DNA of 64,000 nucleotides from Rhodobacterales bacterium (GTDB lineage: Bacteria > Pseudomonadota > Alphaproteobacteria > Rhizobiales > Stappiaceae). The first letter of the stretch is position 1. Each line of letters starts with the position of its first letter. Location of the stretch: the NCBI GenBank assembly GCA_008107755.1, contig VIRH01000094.1:124001-188000 (forward strand), read 5' to 3'. This document shows positions 17,941 to 25,815 of this stretch, in pieces. The translations under genes were made by a program, and so were the position numbers. The notes under the pieces are model-generated. The model made no database searches. It was not told the DNA's origin and was given only the letters and a program-made list of their open reading frames with translations.

Positions 17941-18759
17941 CTAGCCCCAGAGCCCGCTGCCCGCGAGCGACAGCAGCATGCCGCCGATCACGCCGAGCAT
18001 CGAGGCAAGTATCAGAAGATGAACCTTGAGATTGTTCCGGCTCTTGTCGCCGAGCGTCTTCAGCCGGTCATCGAACCCCTTCAGGGTGGTGTCGAAACGC
18101 AACAGGAAAACCTCCAGTTCCTTGACCCTCTGGGCCAGATCGTTCTGTCCGTTTTTCAGGATGGCGAGCGCCTCGCCGAGTTCGCCCTCGTTCGAGGCCA
18201 GAGCGTCGATCCGCTGCGTTGTCTCGCGCAACACGCCGGTTGCGTCGCGCTGGCCAATCGCACTCTGACGCTGAACCTCGATCAAACGGTCAAGCTTGTG
18301 CATCACCATGGACAGCGGCAGGGCAACCGCCGCCTCCGCCGCACGCTCCTCCGCCGAAGGACGCGGCAGCTTGTGCTGGGTTCCGTCGCGTGGGGATTCG
18401 GCCACCACGGACAGTCCTTCCGGCGATGCTGCGGCTGCCTGCGGCAGCTCCAGATCGAACGCATAGGAGCCATCGCCAATGCCGTTGCGCCGCAGATCGA
18501 TGCGCGGCGTGTCGGCAACCTTGCTCAGCACACGTGTTCCGTCATGGAAGACGTGGATCGTCATGCGGTCCTTGGGGCTGTTCGCGTCCCAGGCCCAACC
18601 GTGGAGACGGCCGTTCTCGAGGGCATCGACGCGCCCCTGGATCTTGGGAGCCGGCTGCTGAGCGGGTGCCTGCGGCTGCGCCGCCGTTTCCTGAGCATTG
18701 TCCTGTGCGGGCTTCGGCTCGGCACTCTGGCTTGTCTGTTCTACCTGGGCTGCGCTCAT
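17941..18759 (-). CDS. Membrane-anchored coiled-coil protein with GW beta domain (ExpE5-like position)
   Basis: A 272-residue protein. A Pro/Ala/Gln-rich N-terminal stretch is followed, at about residues 40-110, by a beta module (GRVDALENGRLHGWAWD and later RIDLRRNGIGDGSYAFDLEL), also found as an accessory in glycosyltransferases. Residues about 145-240 are helical and probably coiled coil. A single membrane helix lies near the C-terminus (LLILASMLGVIGGMLLSLAG), so the bulk faces the cytoplasm. It may scaffold the soluble glycosyltransferases at the membrane; that is inference. GCGAGG precedes this start; another ATG at 18777 is possible. Confidence 0.78.
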   Translation of the reverse strand: MSAAQVEQTSQSAEPKPAQDNAQETAAQPQAPAQQPAPKIQGRVDALENGRLHGWAWDANSPKDRMTIHVFHDGTRVLSKVADTPRIDLRRNGIGDGSYAFDLELPQAAAASPEGLSVVAESPRDGTQHKLPRPSAEERAAEAAVALPLSMVMHKLDRLIEVQRQSAIGQRDATGVLRETTQRIDALASNEGELGEALAILKNGQNDLAQRVKELEVFLLRFDTTLKGFDDRLKTLGDKSRNNLKVHLLILASMLGVIGGMLLSLAGSGLWG

Positions 18760-18844
18760 GACTGGCCTCGCTGGCATGGGAGCTGACGAAAGAAGAAAAA
18801 GGAATGCGAAGACGGCTTCGCCACCGTGAAGGTTTCACCAGCGG

Positions 18845-20140
18845 TCATGCCGTTTCCTCCTTCCGGGACGTGGGCGCGTCGCGGACTGGCTGATCGCGCA
18901 TGGTGTCCCGCTTTTCCTTGAAAAGGTTCAGATACTGTTCGGCCACGGCCGTAACGGAGAGCGGCTTGCGAACCCCGGCCGAGAGCTTGCGATGAAGGTC
19001 GGGATCGGACGCGGCCTCCGCCATGACGGCGGCAAGGTTCGCCGGATCGTTCCTGCGCACATGGAGTCCGTCGATCCTGTCGCGAACCGCTTCTGCCATA
19101 CCGCCGATGCCGGTCGCGATCACTGGTCGCCCGTGCTGCTGTGCTTCGGCAATTACCAGCGGCGCATTTTCCCACCAGACCGACGGGACCACGACCCAGT
19201 CGACATGGCCCATGAGACCGGGCACGTCTGCGGGCTTGTAGGCGCCAAGGCGCGCGACATGGGGCGAAAGGTCGTCGAACATCTCGTCGATGCGCTCCAC
19301 GAAGCCGGGGTCCTGAAACGGCGCGCCGCCGTGAACGCGGAGTTCGAAATCGATTTCCCGGTCACGCAGCAGCCTGGCGGCCTGAAGCAGCACTTCCGTG
19401 CCCTTCCAGGGGGTCAGATTGCCGAAATAGCCGAAGACCGCCTTCGGAGCGGTTTTCGAGCGCGGCCGTGCGGGCGCTTTCGCCACCTCCGGCCGGCCGT
19501 TGCGCAGGAGCGAGATCTTCGACGCAGGCAGGCCCCAGCGGATATAGACATCGCGCAGGAAGTTGCTCGGCGACACGAACCTGTCGACCGCACGAAGGTG
19601 GGTCTTGATGAAGCGTTCCCGAAGCCGGACGTCATTGGGTTTTGCGTTCGGCAAACACCGACAGAGCCCGCCCGCATTGAGGGCCGCGCAGGGTTCGTCC
19701 GGGGTCTGCATCAGAACGCCGTCATTGGCGCAGATCGGGTAATAGTCATGAAGCGTCATGACGATCTTCACATCCGGCAGGATGCGCCGGATCAGGACCG
19801 GCAGCTCCACGCCGAGAAGAAGCAGATGATGGATATGGACGACGTCGGGGCGGAAGTTCTGCAGCAGGGTCGTCATGTCCGGGACATAGGCCATCAGGTC
19901 GATCTGGCTCATGTTGAACCGGTCGAAATGACCCGCCCACATCAGCAGCTCGTCGCTCCTGTCGCTGATTGCCTGAAAGCTGGTGCCGGGGTGCGGCTCG
20001 CGGTGCAGGTGGTTGGTCGCGCCGACGAAAAGCGTCTGGTGCCCGGCCTGGCGGTAGGCCCGCGCCAGCTCCAGCGCGACGGTCTCGGTGCCGCCGGGAT
20101 GGAGATCCGGATGATTGTGGGCAAAGACCAGGATCCGCAT
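18845..20140 (-). CDS. GT4 glycosyltransferase (ExpE4-like)
   Basis: A 431-residue GT-B enzyme. It shows MRILVFAHNHPDLHPGGTE, the motif VVHIHHLLLLGVEL, a cysteine insert (CAALNAGGLCRCLP), FGYFGNLTPWKGTEVLLQ and the donor site WWENAPLVIAEAQQHGRP. The start ATG overlaps the methyltransferase stop as TGATG, so the two are coupled. A longer open frame upstream of this ATG is only the shadow of the methyltransferase. It resembles the GT4 at 14332-15681 over its whole length. It transfers an unknown sugar during repeat-unit assembly. Confidence 0.9.
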   Translation of the reverse strand: MRILVFAHNHPDLHPGGTETVALELARAYRQAGHQTLFVGATNHLHREPHPGTSFQAISDRSDELLMWAGHFDRFNMSQIDLMAYVPDMTTLLQNFRPDVVHIHHLLLLGVELPVLIRRILPDVKIVMTLHDYYPICANDGVLMQTPDEPCAALNAGGLCRCLPNAKPNDVRLRERFIKTHLRAVDRFVSPSNFLRDVYIRWGLPASKISLLRNGRPEVAKAPARPRSKTAPKAVFGYFGNLTPWKGTEVLLQAARLLRDREIDFELRVHGGAPFQDPGFVERIDEMFDDLSPHVARLGAYKPADVPGLMGHVDWVVVPSVWWENAPLVIAEAQQHGRPVIATGIGGMAEAVRDRIDGLHVRRNDPANLAAVMAEAASDPDLHRKLSAGVRKPLSVTAVAEQYLNLFKEKRDTMRDQPVRDAPTSRKEETA

Positions 20141-20988
20141 CAGCCGTTCCCCCGGCCGGTCTTCACGGCAACGAAGAAATCCTGGTAATGCGCGCTGGCC
20201 GCGCCGCCGCGCCAGTGGCCAAGCTTCTTGAGGCCGATCTCGAACCCGCTTTCCTGAAGCGCCTGATCGAGAAACCCATCGTCGAAGGCGACGGCGGACA
20301 GCGGCACCCGCTGGTTTGCATACCAGGCAGGCCCCTGCCCCCCGCGCTGGAAGATGATCCGCGGCGTTGGCCGGTCGTCCGCCGGAACCGCCTGACGGTC
20401 CATGACGAAGGCGGACATGAACAGGCGTCCGCCGGGCTGCAGCAACCGGGAGACTTCCTTGAAGTACGGCTTGATCTCGGCTGGCGGCAGATGGGTCACC
20501 ACTGACGTCATGATGGCGAAATCGAAGGTACTGTTGGCGAAGGGCAGCGCGATCTCCGTGCCCTTGATATAGCCGTCCGGATTGTAGAGCGCGTTTGCAA
20601 TGTCGAGATGCATGAAGCGGAAATTCGGATAGGCGGAGCTGATGTTCCGCGTGCACCAGTGGATGCCGGACGATGCCGGATCGATGCCGGCATATTTCCC
20701 GGTGTCGGGGTCCAGATACTGGGTCAGCGGCACCGCCATGCGACCGATGCCGCAGCCGATGTCGAGAACGCGCTCGTTCTCCCGAAGACCGCCGAGCTCG
20801 ATGAAATGGCCCAGAAACTCCGTGCCGATCAGCAGGTAGTCGCCGTCGCCGACGAAGTTGTCTTCCTGCGGCGGCACCGGCAGGAAGCGGTTGCGCGCGA
20901 TCATTTTCTGCAGATCGGCGAGACGCTCCGGCCCGAGCGGCGCGGACTTGAGGCTGACCTTCTCGTTGATGACAACGGGTGAATTCAT
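20140..20988 (-). CDS. SAM-dependent class I methyltransferase (ExpE3-like)
   Basis: A 282-residue methyltransferase. Motif I is VLDIGCGIGRMAVPL near residue 75; later strands include YAGIDPAS and FDFAIMTSVVTHLPP. The likely role is methylating a sugar of the polysaccharide or its lipid-linked precursor, given the glycosyltransferases on both sides. It overlaps the upstream 736-aa gene by four bases (ATGA) and the downstream GT4 by one base, so the three are translationally coupled. S. meliloti also carries a methyltransferase in the corresponding place, as far as I recall. Confidence 0.88.
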   Translation of the reverse strand: MNSPVVINEKVSLKSAPLGPERLADLQKMIARNRFLPVPPQEDNFVGDGDYLLIGTEFLGHFIELGGLRENERVLDIGCGIGRMAVPLTQYLDPDTGKYAGIDPASSGIHWCTRNISSAYPNFRFMHLDIANALYNPDGYIKGTEIALPFANSTFDFAIMTSVVTHLPPAEIKPYFKEVSRLLQPGGRLFMSAFVMDRQAVPADDRPTPRIIFQRGGQGPAWYANQRVPLSAVAFDDGFLDQALQESGFEIGLKKLGHWRGGAASAHYQDFFVAVKTGRGNG

Positions 20989-23195
20989 GCAGATCCAATC
21001 CCTTCACGTGCCCCGGCTGATGCCATGAGGGCAGCGATATCCGCCTGCCACCTGGTCTGGTGAAGCCAGCGATTGTATTGGGACGCCACACCGCGCGTGT
21101 AATCGTCGTGCTTCTTTATCGACACTCTTTCGAAGTGATAGAGTTCGACGTCGCCCAGATAATAAATCTTGCGGTTGAGCTTTCTGATCTTCAGGCAGAG
21201 GTCGCTGTCTTCGTAGTCGCCGACGATGAAGTCCGTGCTGAAGCCACCGACGGTGTCGAAATCGTCGCGCGAGACGATCAGGCAGGCACCGGTAACACCC
21301 GGCACCTCCCGCGACGCACCTGCGAGCGGAAACTTGCGCGGAAAGCCCTTGTAGTAGTGGTGGTTGAACCAGCGTCCATTCTCGTCCTGAATGAACTTCA
21401 GGCCGGCGTGCTGCACGGAATTGTCGGCATAGAGCAGCTTGGGGCCAACCGCCCCGACGTCCTCGTCCATCTTCAGGCAGCAGCAGAGCTGTTCGAGCCA
21501 GCCGGGTTCGACCGGGACGACGTCCGAGTTCACCATCGCCAGGTGCTTGCCTTTTGCGGCCGCGGCGCCGGTATTGCAGGCAAGGGCATAGCCGCCGTTT
21601 CGCGCCATGACGACAAGGCGCACAGGCAAGCCGTAGAGCAGATGAAACCCGGAAAGCAGATCTTCCAGATGCGTCGCCTGCTCGGGCGAATCCAGGACGT
21701 AGATGACTTCGGCATTCTCGGAAAGCCAGCTGTCCGCAGCGAAGGCTGCCAGTTGCGCCTTGACGAATTCGAACACCCGGTAGAGCGGAATGACGATGGA
21801 GACGACAGGCTCCACCGGCAGTTCACCAAAGGTGATGTCCGTCGGCGCTCCGACAGACTGGCGGAAATTTTCCTGCATTTCGGCCAGCGGGCGCGCCATG
21901 CAGGCTTCCATGACCGGGTCACGGGCATGGCGCGGCGTGATGACGGACAGGGCCTTTGCGCGCACACCGGCCGGATCATGCGGCTGGGGCGGCGGGACGA
22001 TCAGCTCGCGTTCGCCGGAAGCCAATCGCAGCTCGAACCGCGGCTGCAGATGATGGCGAAGCGCCGGACCGGCATTGCAGAAGGCGACGAAACGCTTGAT
22101 CGCATATCCGCCCTGGGCTTCGGGAAGGACGCCATCGAAGGAATGAAGGTCGAGCGGCAGGCGCTCGTCCGGACCGATCAGAAGATCGATGCCTTCGTAC
22201 TGACCGCCCGGGTCGCGCAGCCAGCCGCCGACGAGGACGCCCTGCTCACCGGCGAGGGCTGTTTCGACGGCGCAGAAGGGCGTCGTGTCGCCAAGAATGC
22301 CGTGTCGTTTTGCCGGCAGCGGCTCGGAAAGCTGCAGGTCCAGAACAGCCGCGCGCGCCGCCGGTGACCGGGCACCGAATTCGGAAATGAGGAAATAGCG
22401 TATTTCGGGGAGCTTGCGTGCGCTGGCGGCCCACCAGGCGCCGAGAGAGCGGGCGGCGTTTTCGCCGTGGAGGCGCCTGATGGCCAGGCCCCACGGCCCG
22501 GAAAGAACCAGAAATCCGCTTGCCGGCGGCTGGGGAAGATCGGCGGTCGCAATGAAGAGGCGGTTCTTGCCGTTGTTGTAGGAGACGTTGCAGGCCCGCT
22601 TGTCGAGCCGCTTCAACCCGAAATCACCAAGGAGAACCGAAGAGGTGATCTCGGTGCATTCGCTGTTGAGCAAAGTCTCGAAAATGCACGTCGTGCCAGT
22701 GGACGCGACGCAATCGACAACCGTCGGCTGGTCGTTGACCGAGCGCAGGAGGTCGGTGGCGAAGGAAATGAAGCTGCGCGATCGGGCGAGCCGGAACATG
22801 CCGGCCCAGGTGGTCAGCAGCGTCGTCACGAGGACGGCGCAGGCATTCTGGCTCAGGAGATGGGTGAGTGCAAAGGGATCAGCGGGCGGCGCGCCGGCTG
22901 TGTCTTCGACGGAGAGTTCTGCGCCCGACCCGACGGCGCCGGCGCTCATCTTGAGACGAAGGGCGGATGCCTCCTTCGCGGCCAGGCACCAGACGATGCG
23001 AGACCTGTTGTCGAGACGCGCCAGACGGACGCTTGCGAGCGAGGAGAACTTCTGGCCGGAAACTTCTTCCAGGCGGGGCGCCGCGTTGACCGCGTGCGGG
23101 GGATCCCAGACGACCAGAAAGACATCGGGAGTCAACTTGAAAAAGCGGGGCGCATCGAATGGCGCCTCAGCCTGTTTGCCCAGGGCTTCAAGCAT
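20985..23195 (-). CDS. Large GT2 glycosyltransferase (ExpE2-like)
   Basis: A 736-residue protein. Residues 1-430 are not a known enzyme fold to me; a GW-type beta segment sits near residue 320 (VLVGGWLRDPGGQYEG). Residues about 465-720 are a clear GT-A glycosyltransferase with VSIVIPLYRVFEFVK, YVLDSPE, NGGYALACNTGAAAAKG, MVNSDVVPVEPGW, GPKLLYADNSVQHAG and DYEDSDLCLKI. It starts 97 bases after the RTX gene, beyond a strong terminator, so it is expressed by read-through or from a weak promoter there. It overlaps the methyltransferase by four bases. Confidence 0.86.
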   Translation of the reverse strand: MLEALGKQAEAPFDAPRFFKLTPDVFLVVWDPPHAVNAAPRLEEVSGQKFSSLASVRLARLDNRSRIVWCLAAKEASALRLKMSAGAVGSGAELSVEDTAGAPPADPFALTHLLSQNACAVLVTTLLTTWAGMFRLARSRSFISFATDLLRSVNDQPTVVDCVASTGTTCIFETLLNSECTEITSSVLLGDFGLKRLDKRACNVSYNNGKNRLFIATADLPQPPASGFLVLSGPWGLAIRRLHGENAARSLGAWWAASARKLPEIRYFLISEFGARSPAARAAVLDLQLSEPLPAKRHGILGDTTPFCAVETALAGEQGVLVGGWLRDPGGQYEGIDLLIGPDERLPLDLHSFDGVLPEAQGGYAIKRFVAFCNAGPALRHHLQPRFELRLASGERELIVPPPQPHDPAGVRAKALSVITPRHARDPVMEACMARPLAEMQENFRQSVGAPTDITFGELPVEPVVSIVIPLYRVFEFVKAQLAAFAADSWLSENAEVIYVLDSPEQATHLEDLLSGFHLLYGLPVRLVVMARNGGYALACNTGAAAAKGKHLAMVNSDVVPVEPGWLEQLCCCLKMDEDVGAVGPKLLYADNSVQHAGLKFIQDENGRWFNHHYYKGFPRKFPLAGASREVPGVTGACLIVSRDDFDTVGGFSTDFIVGDYEDSDLCLKIRKLNRKIYYLGDVELYHFERVSIKKHDDYTRGVASQYNRWLHQTRWQADIAALMASAGAREGIGSA

Positions 23196-23239
23196 ATTCG
23201 CACTTCATTGTGTATTGCGGGTTTCGGATCCGCGAACCG

Positions 23240-23283
23240 AAAAAGTCTTCCCGGGCGCCGGGAGGAAATAGCGCCCGGGAAGA
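23240..23283 (-). terminator. Strong intrinsic terminator after the RTX gene
   Basis: Reading the minus strand, the sequence TCTTCCCGGGCGC pairs perfectly over 13 bases with GCGCCCGGGAAGA across a 12-base loop, and CTTTTT follows. The hairpin begins about 10 bases after the RTX stop codon and ends 45 bases before the next start. It would let the small secreted protein be made in excess of the glycosyltransferases downstream, or separate the two units completely. Confidence 0.88.
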
Positions 23284-23292
23284 AGCACATCA

Positions 23293-23895
23293 TCAGCTGA
23301 TGACGATGTATCCGTCAGGATTGTCCTGAAGATCCTGCGCATCGACATTGTTGAGCGTCAGGGTATCCCCGTTGCCCAGATCAATGACGGTATTGCTGCC
23401 GACCTGGCTGGCACGCGCGGCCACATCTGCCGCCGTTTCCACGCCGGTGTCGTTGATGTTGGCAGAGATCTGGAGGAAATCACCCGACTGGAAATCCATG
23501 ATCAGGTCATTTCCGCCGCCGCCGGTGAAGACGAACACGTCAGTCCCCTCACCGCCAAACATGATGTCGTTGCCTTCACCGCCGTCAATGATATCGTTCC
23601 CGGACCCACCGTTGATGGTATCCGAGCCCGCACCGCCGACAATGTAGTCGTCACCCGAATTGCCGAAAATGATGTCATTGCCTTCGCCGCCCAGAAGCAC
23701 ATCCGTGCCTGCGCCGCCGAAGATCGAGTCATTTCCCGCATCGCCGCTGATGAAATCATCGCCGGGGCCGCCGAACAGATAATCGTCGCTCTCACCGCCC
23801 ATGAGCATATCCGACGACCCGAGTCCGAAGATGAAATCCTGTGCCGGAGTCCCCTGTAGGAAATCCTCGAAAGCACTACCTTCGATTGTGGCCAT
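23293..23895 (-). CDS. Small RTX (nonapeptide repeat) calcium-binding secreted protein (ExpE1-like)
   Basis: A 200-residue acidic protein with about eleven tandem glycine-rich nonapeptides (pattern GGxGxDxxx) between residues 23 and 122, each able to bind calcium in a parallel beta roll. It has no Sec signal. The C-terminal 70 residues form a beta domain ending in DGYIVIS, typical of uncleaved type I secretion signals. The type I ABC and HlyD genes lie just upstream. AGGAG precedes the ATG. In S. meliloti an RTX-like protein (ExpE1/WgeA) is exported by ExpD1/D2 and is needed for EPS II; that parallel is strong here, but the present protein is small. Confidence 0.9.
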   Translation of the reverse strand: MATIEGSAFEDFLQGTPAQDFIFGLGSSDMLMGGESDDYLFGGPGDDFISGDAGNDSIFGGAGTDVLLGGEGNDIIFGNSGDDYIVGGAGSDTINGGSGNDIIDGGEGNDIMFGGEGTDVFVFTGGGGNDLIMDFQSGDFLQISANINDTGVETAADVAARASQVGSNTVIDLGNGDTLTLNNVDAQDLQDNPDGYIVIS

Positions 23896-24432
23896 TACTA
23901 ACTCCTGAAGTTCGCCTCACATAAACTTTGCCCCGGAAACCGTGGCACACTGCATCGCACAATCCCCGAATTTTGCGGCGCGATACTCAGGATACACAAT
24001 AATGCTTTTCTGCAAAGCTTTTAATCGTGAAAAAAATTGGGCAATATTTGGGCGTTACGCAATTCAATCAAATATTACTGCATCTATACTAGCGTTTTTG
24101 AATGTTTTTACGTCGTTTTTGGTTTGAAAATCGATCTATTTTTTCTCTGCAGACTCCTGGCCTGCATGAGCTTATGCATTTTTCTCTTATATCTCAGATA
24201 CTTACATAGTCTTAACAAGACGTAAACAGGCTGCTAAGCGCTCGGATAGCCAGTTATCTCGCGTATTTTGATTTGATTTTCATTCGAAGCACGAAACAAA
24301 ACTACCGCAGTGCAGCAATTTTCGCACGACAGAGCGTCATATTCTTTAAGTTGTATCACCACGTGAATTTACTCAAAGGCAGGTCGACGGTCCGGATGGC
24401 CTTCCTAATTTTGACAAGGCCACCCGGCAGGG
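23896..24432. promoter_or_regulatory. AT-rich gap upstream of the RTX gene
   Basis: This 537-base gap is markedly AT-rich and has no convincing gene. Short open frames at 23942-24225 lack ribosome binding sites and family resemblance. It must hold the RTX promoter on the minus strand. A half site like that of the MarR palindrome (ATTCGAA, at about 24282) is present but has no good partner. A hairpin near the HlyD end is listed separately. Confidence 0.5.
24392..24427 (-). other. Inverted repeat just after the HlyD stop
   Basis: GGCCTT at 24398-24403 pairs with AAGGCC at 24416-24421, and CCGG pairs outside it after a two-base mismatch, around a 12-base loop. It starts 5 bases beyond the hlyD stop. 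There is no T-run, so it is either a weak or factor-assisted terminator or an mRNA-stabilising hairpin. Confidence 0.55.
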
Positions 24433-25815
24433 TCAGTCTTCGCGGAAGGCGCGATTGAAGCTGTCGGTGATCGGCTCGAGGAGATACTCCATCGCCTTTC
24501 GGGCGCGCCGGACGATCAGGACGTCCGCAGGCATACCAGGATAAAGGGCCATCGTCGGGTTGTTGGCCAGCTCTTCCGGATCGACCTCCGCCCGCACGAT
24601 GTAATAGGCGGACTGGGTTGCCTGATCGAGCGTCTGGTCAGCGGCCACATAGGTCACCTTGCCCTGAAGCGGATGTGAACTGCGCTTGTCATAGGCCGTC
24701 AGCCTGATCCTGGCCTCGGCCCCCGAGCGCACCGTGTCGATGTCCCGAAGGTTCATCTTCACTTCCACGAGCATCTTCTCGTCTTGCGGGACGATGTCCA
24801 TGATCGGCTTGCCCGGTTCAACGACCCCGCCCGGCGTTCTCATCTCGATATTATAGACGATGCCGGACTGCGGAGAGTGAACCACCGCCCGGTCGAGAAT
24901 ATCCTTGGCGGAAATGATCTGTTCGTTGGTGATGTTCAGTTCGAGCTGCGCCTCGAGGATCTTGCTGGCGATGTCGCTCTGCCACTCCTGTTCGGCTTGC
25001 AGAAGCCCCACCTCGGCACCCTGACGCGCCTTTTCGGCCCGCGCCTTTTCTGCCGCCAACTCACCACCATCGCCGATCAGCTCGCTCAGCCCGAGCTGAA
25101 CCTCGCTGAGCATTGCCTTGGAGGTAAAGCCCTTCTTTTCCAGCCCGGCCAGCGCATCAACCCGCTCCTCGAGCAAGGTCTTGCGGTGATTGGTTGCCTC
25201 GAGCTGCGCCTGGCTCGCCTCGATCTGAGCGTCGAACTGCTCGATTTCCTTTTTCTGGAAGGCGATCTTGCCCGCATGCACCTGGCGGCGCTTCTCGAAC
25301 AGGCGCTGCTCGGCGGCGACCACGTCCGCAGCGGTCGGCTCATCGGCCGACAGCAATTCCGGCGGCATCGAGACGGTGTCCTTCATGTCCCTTTCCGCGC
25401 GCAGGCGCGCGAGGCGGGCCATGAGGCTGATCCGCTTTCCACGCAGCTGTGCAAGTTCGGCCCGCGCTCGGGTATCATCCAGTTCCACAAGTGGCTGGCC
25501 CGCCTTGACGAGATCCCCCTCCTGAACGAGGAGACGTTTCAGGATACCGCCTTCCAGATGGCTGATGGTCTTGCGCTTGCTGTCCACGATCACCTTGCCG
25601 GTGGCAACCGCGGCGCTGTCCAGATCCGCCGTGAATCCCCAAAGCATGAAACCGCCTATGCCGATGGTCACCGCCAGAGCCGCCGCGATCAGCGGCGTGC
25701 GGAGACTGCCATCCCGGCTCGGGTCTTCCTGATGGTCCAGCATCCAGAAGGGCTTCGGCGTCACGGCCGTGTCCTCGCGCCTTGCGAGCTCGCCCTTTTC
25801 GGTCTCTTTCGTCAT
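24433..25815 (-). CDS. Type I secretion periplasmic adaptor, HlyD family (ExpD2-like)
   Basis: A 460-residue membrane fusion protein. A cytoplasmic N-terminus is followed by one membrane helix (residues about 40-60), a lipoyl/barrel segment (ATGKVIVDSKRKTISHLEGG), a long coiled-coil hairpin (about 110-300), and the second half of the lipoyl domain (AVVHSPQSGIVYNI). A beta-barrel end follows. It links the inner-membrane ABC protein to an outer-membrane TolC channel, which is not encoded here. The start overlaps the ABC gene stop as ATGA. Its cargo is most likely the adjacent RTX protein. Confidence 0.93.
   Translation of the reverse strand: MTKETEKGELARREDTAVTPKPFWMLDHQEDPSRDGSLRTPLIAAALAVTIGIGGFMLWGFTADLDSAAVATGKVIVDSKRKTISHLEGGILKRLLVQEGDLVKAGQPLVELDDTRARAELAQLRGKRISLMARLARLRAERDMKDTVSMPPELLSADEPTAADVVAAEQRLFEKRRQVHAGKIAFQKKEIEQFDAQIEASQAQLEATNHRKTLLEERVDALAGLEKKGFTSKAMLSEVQLGLSELIGDGGELAAEKARAEKARQGAEVGLLQAEQEWQSDIASKILEAQLELNITNEQIISAKDILDRAVVHSPQSGIVYNIEMRTPGGVVEPGKPIMDIVPQDEKMLVEVKMNLRDIDTVRSGAEARIRLTAYDKRSSHPLQGKVTYVAADQTLDQATQSAYYIVRAEVDPEELANNPTMALYPGMPADVLIVRRARKAMEYLLEPITDSFNRAFRED

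Noticed and set aside
18845..21091. A 748-residue protein beginning upstream of the GT4
   Set aside because: The extra 300 residues are the methyltransferase read in another frame. The GT4 starts at the ATG overlapping that gene's stop.
23520..23830. Repeated DNA resembling a CRISPR or satellite array
   Set aside because: The period of 27 bases follows the RTX nonapeptide codons. The repeats are degenerate and coding, with no spacers.
23942..24225. Small open frames in the AT-rich gap before the RTX gene
   Set aside because: No ribosome binding sites, no conserved look, and overlapping frames; more likely promoter DNA.
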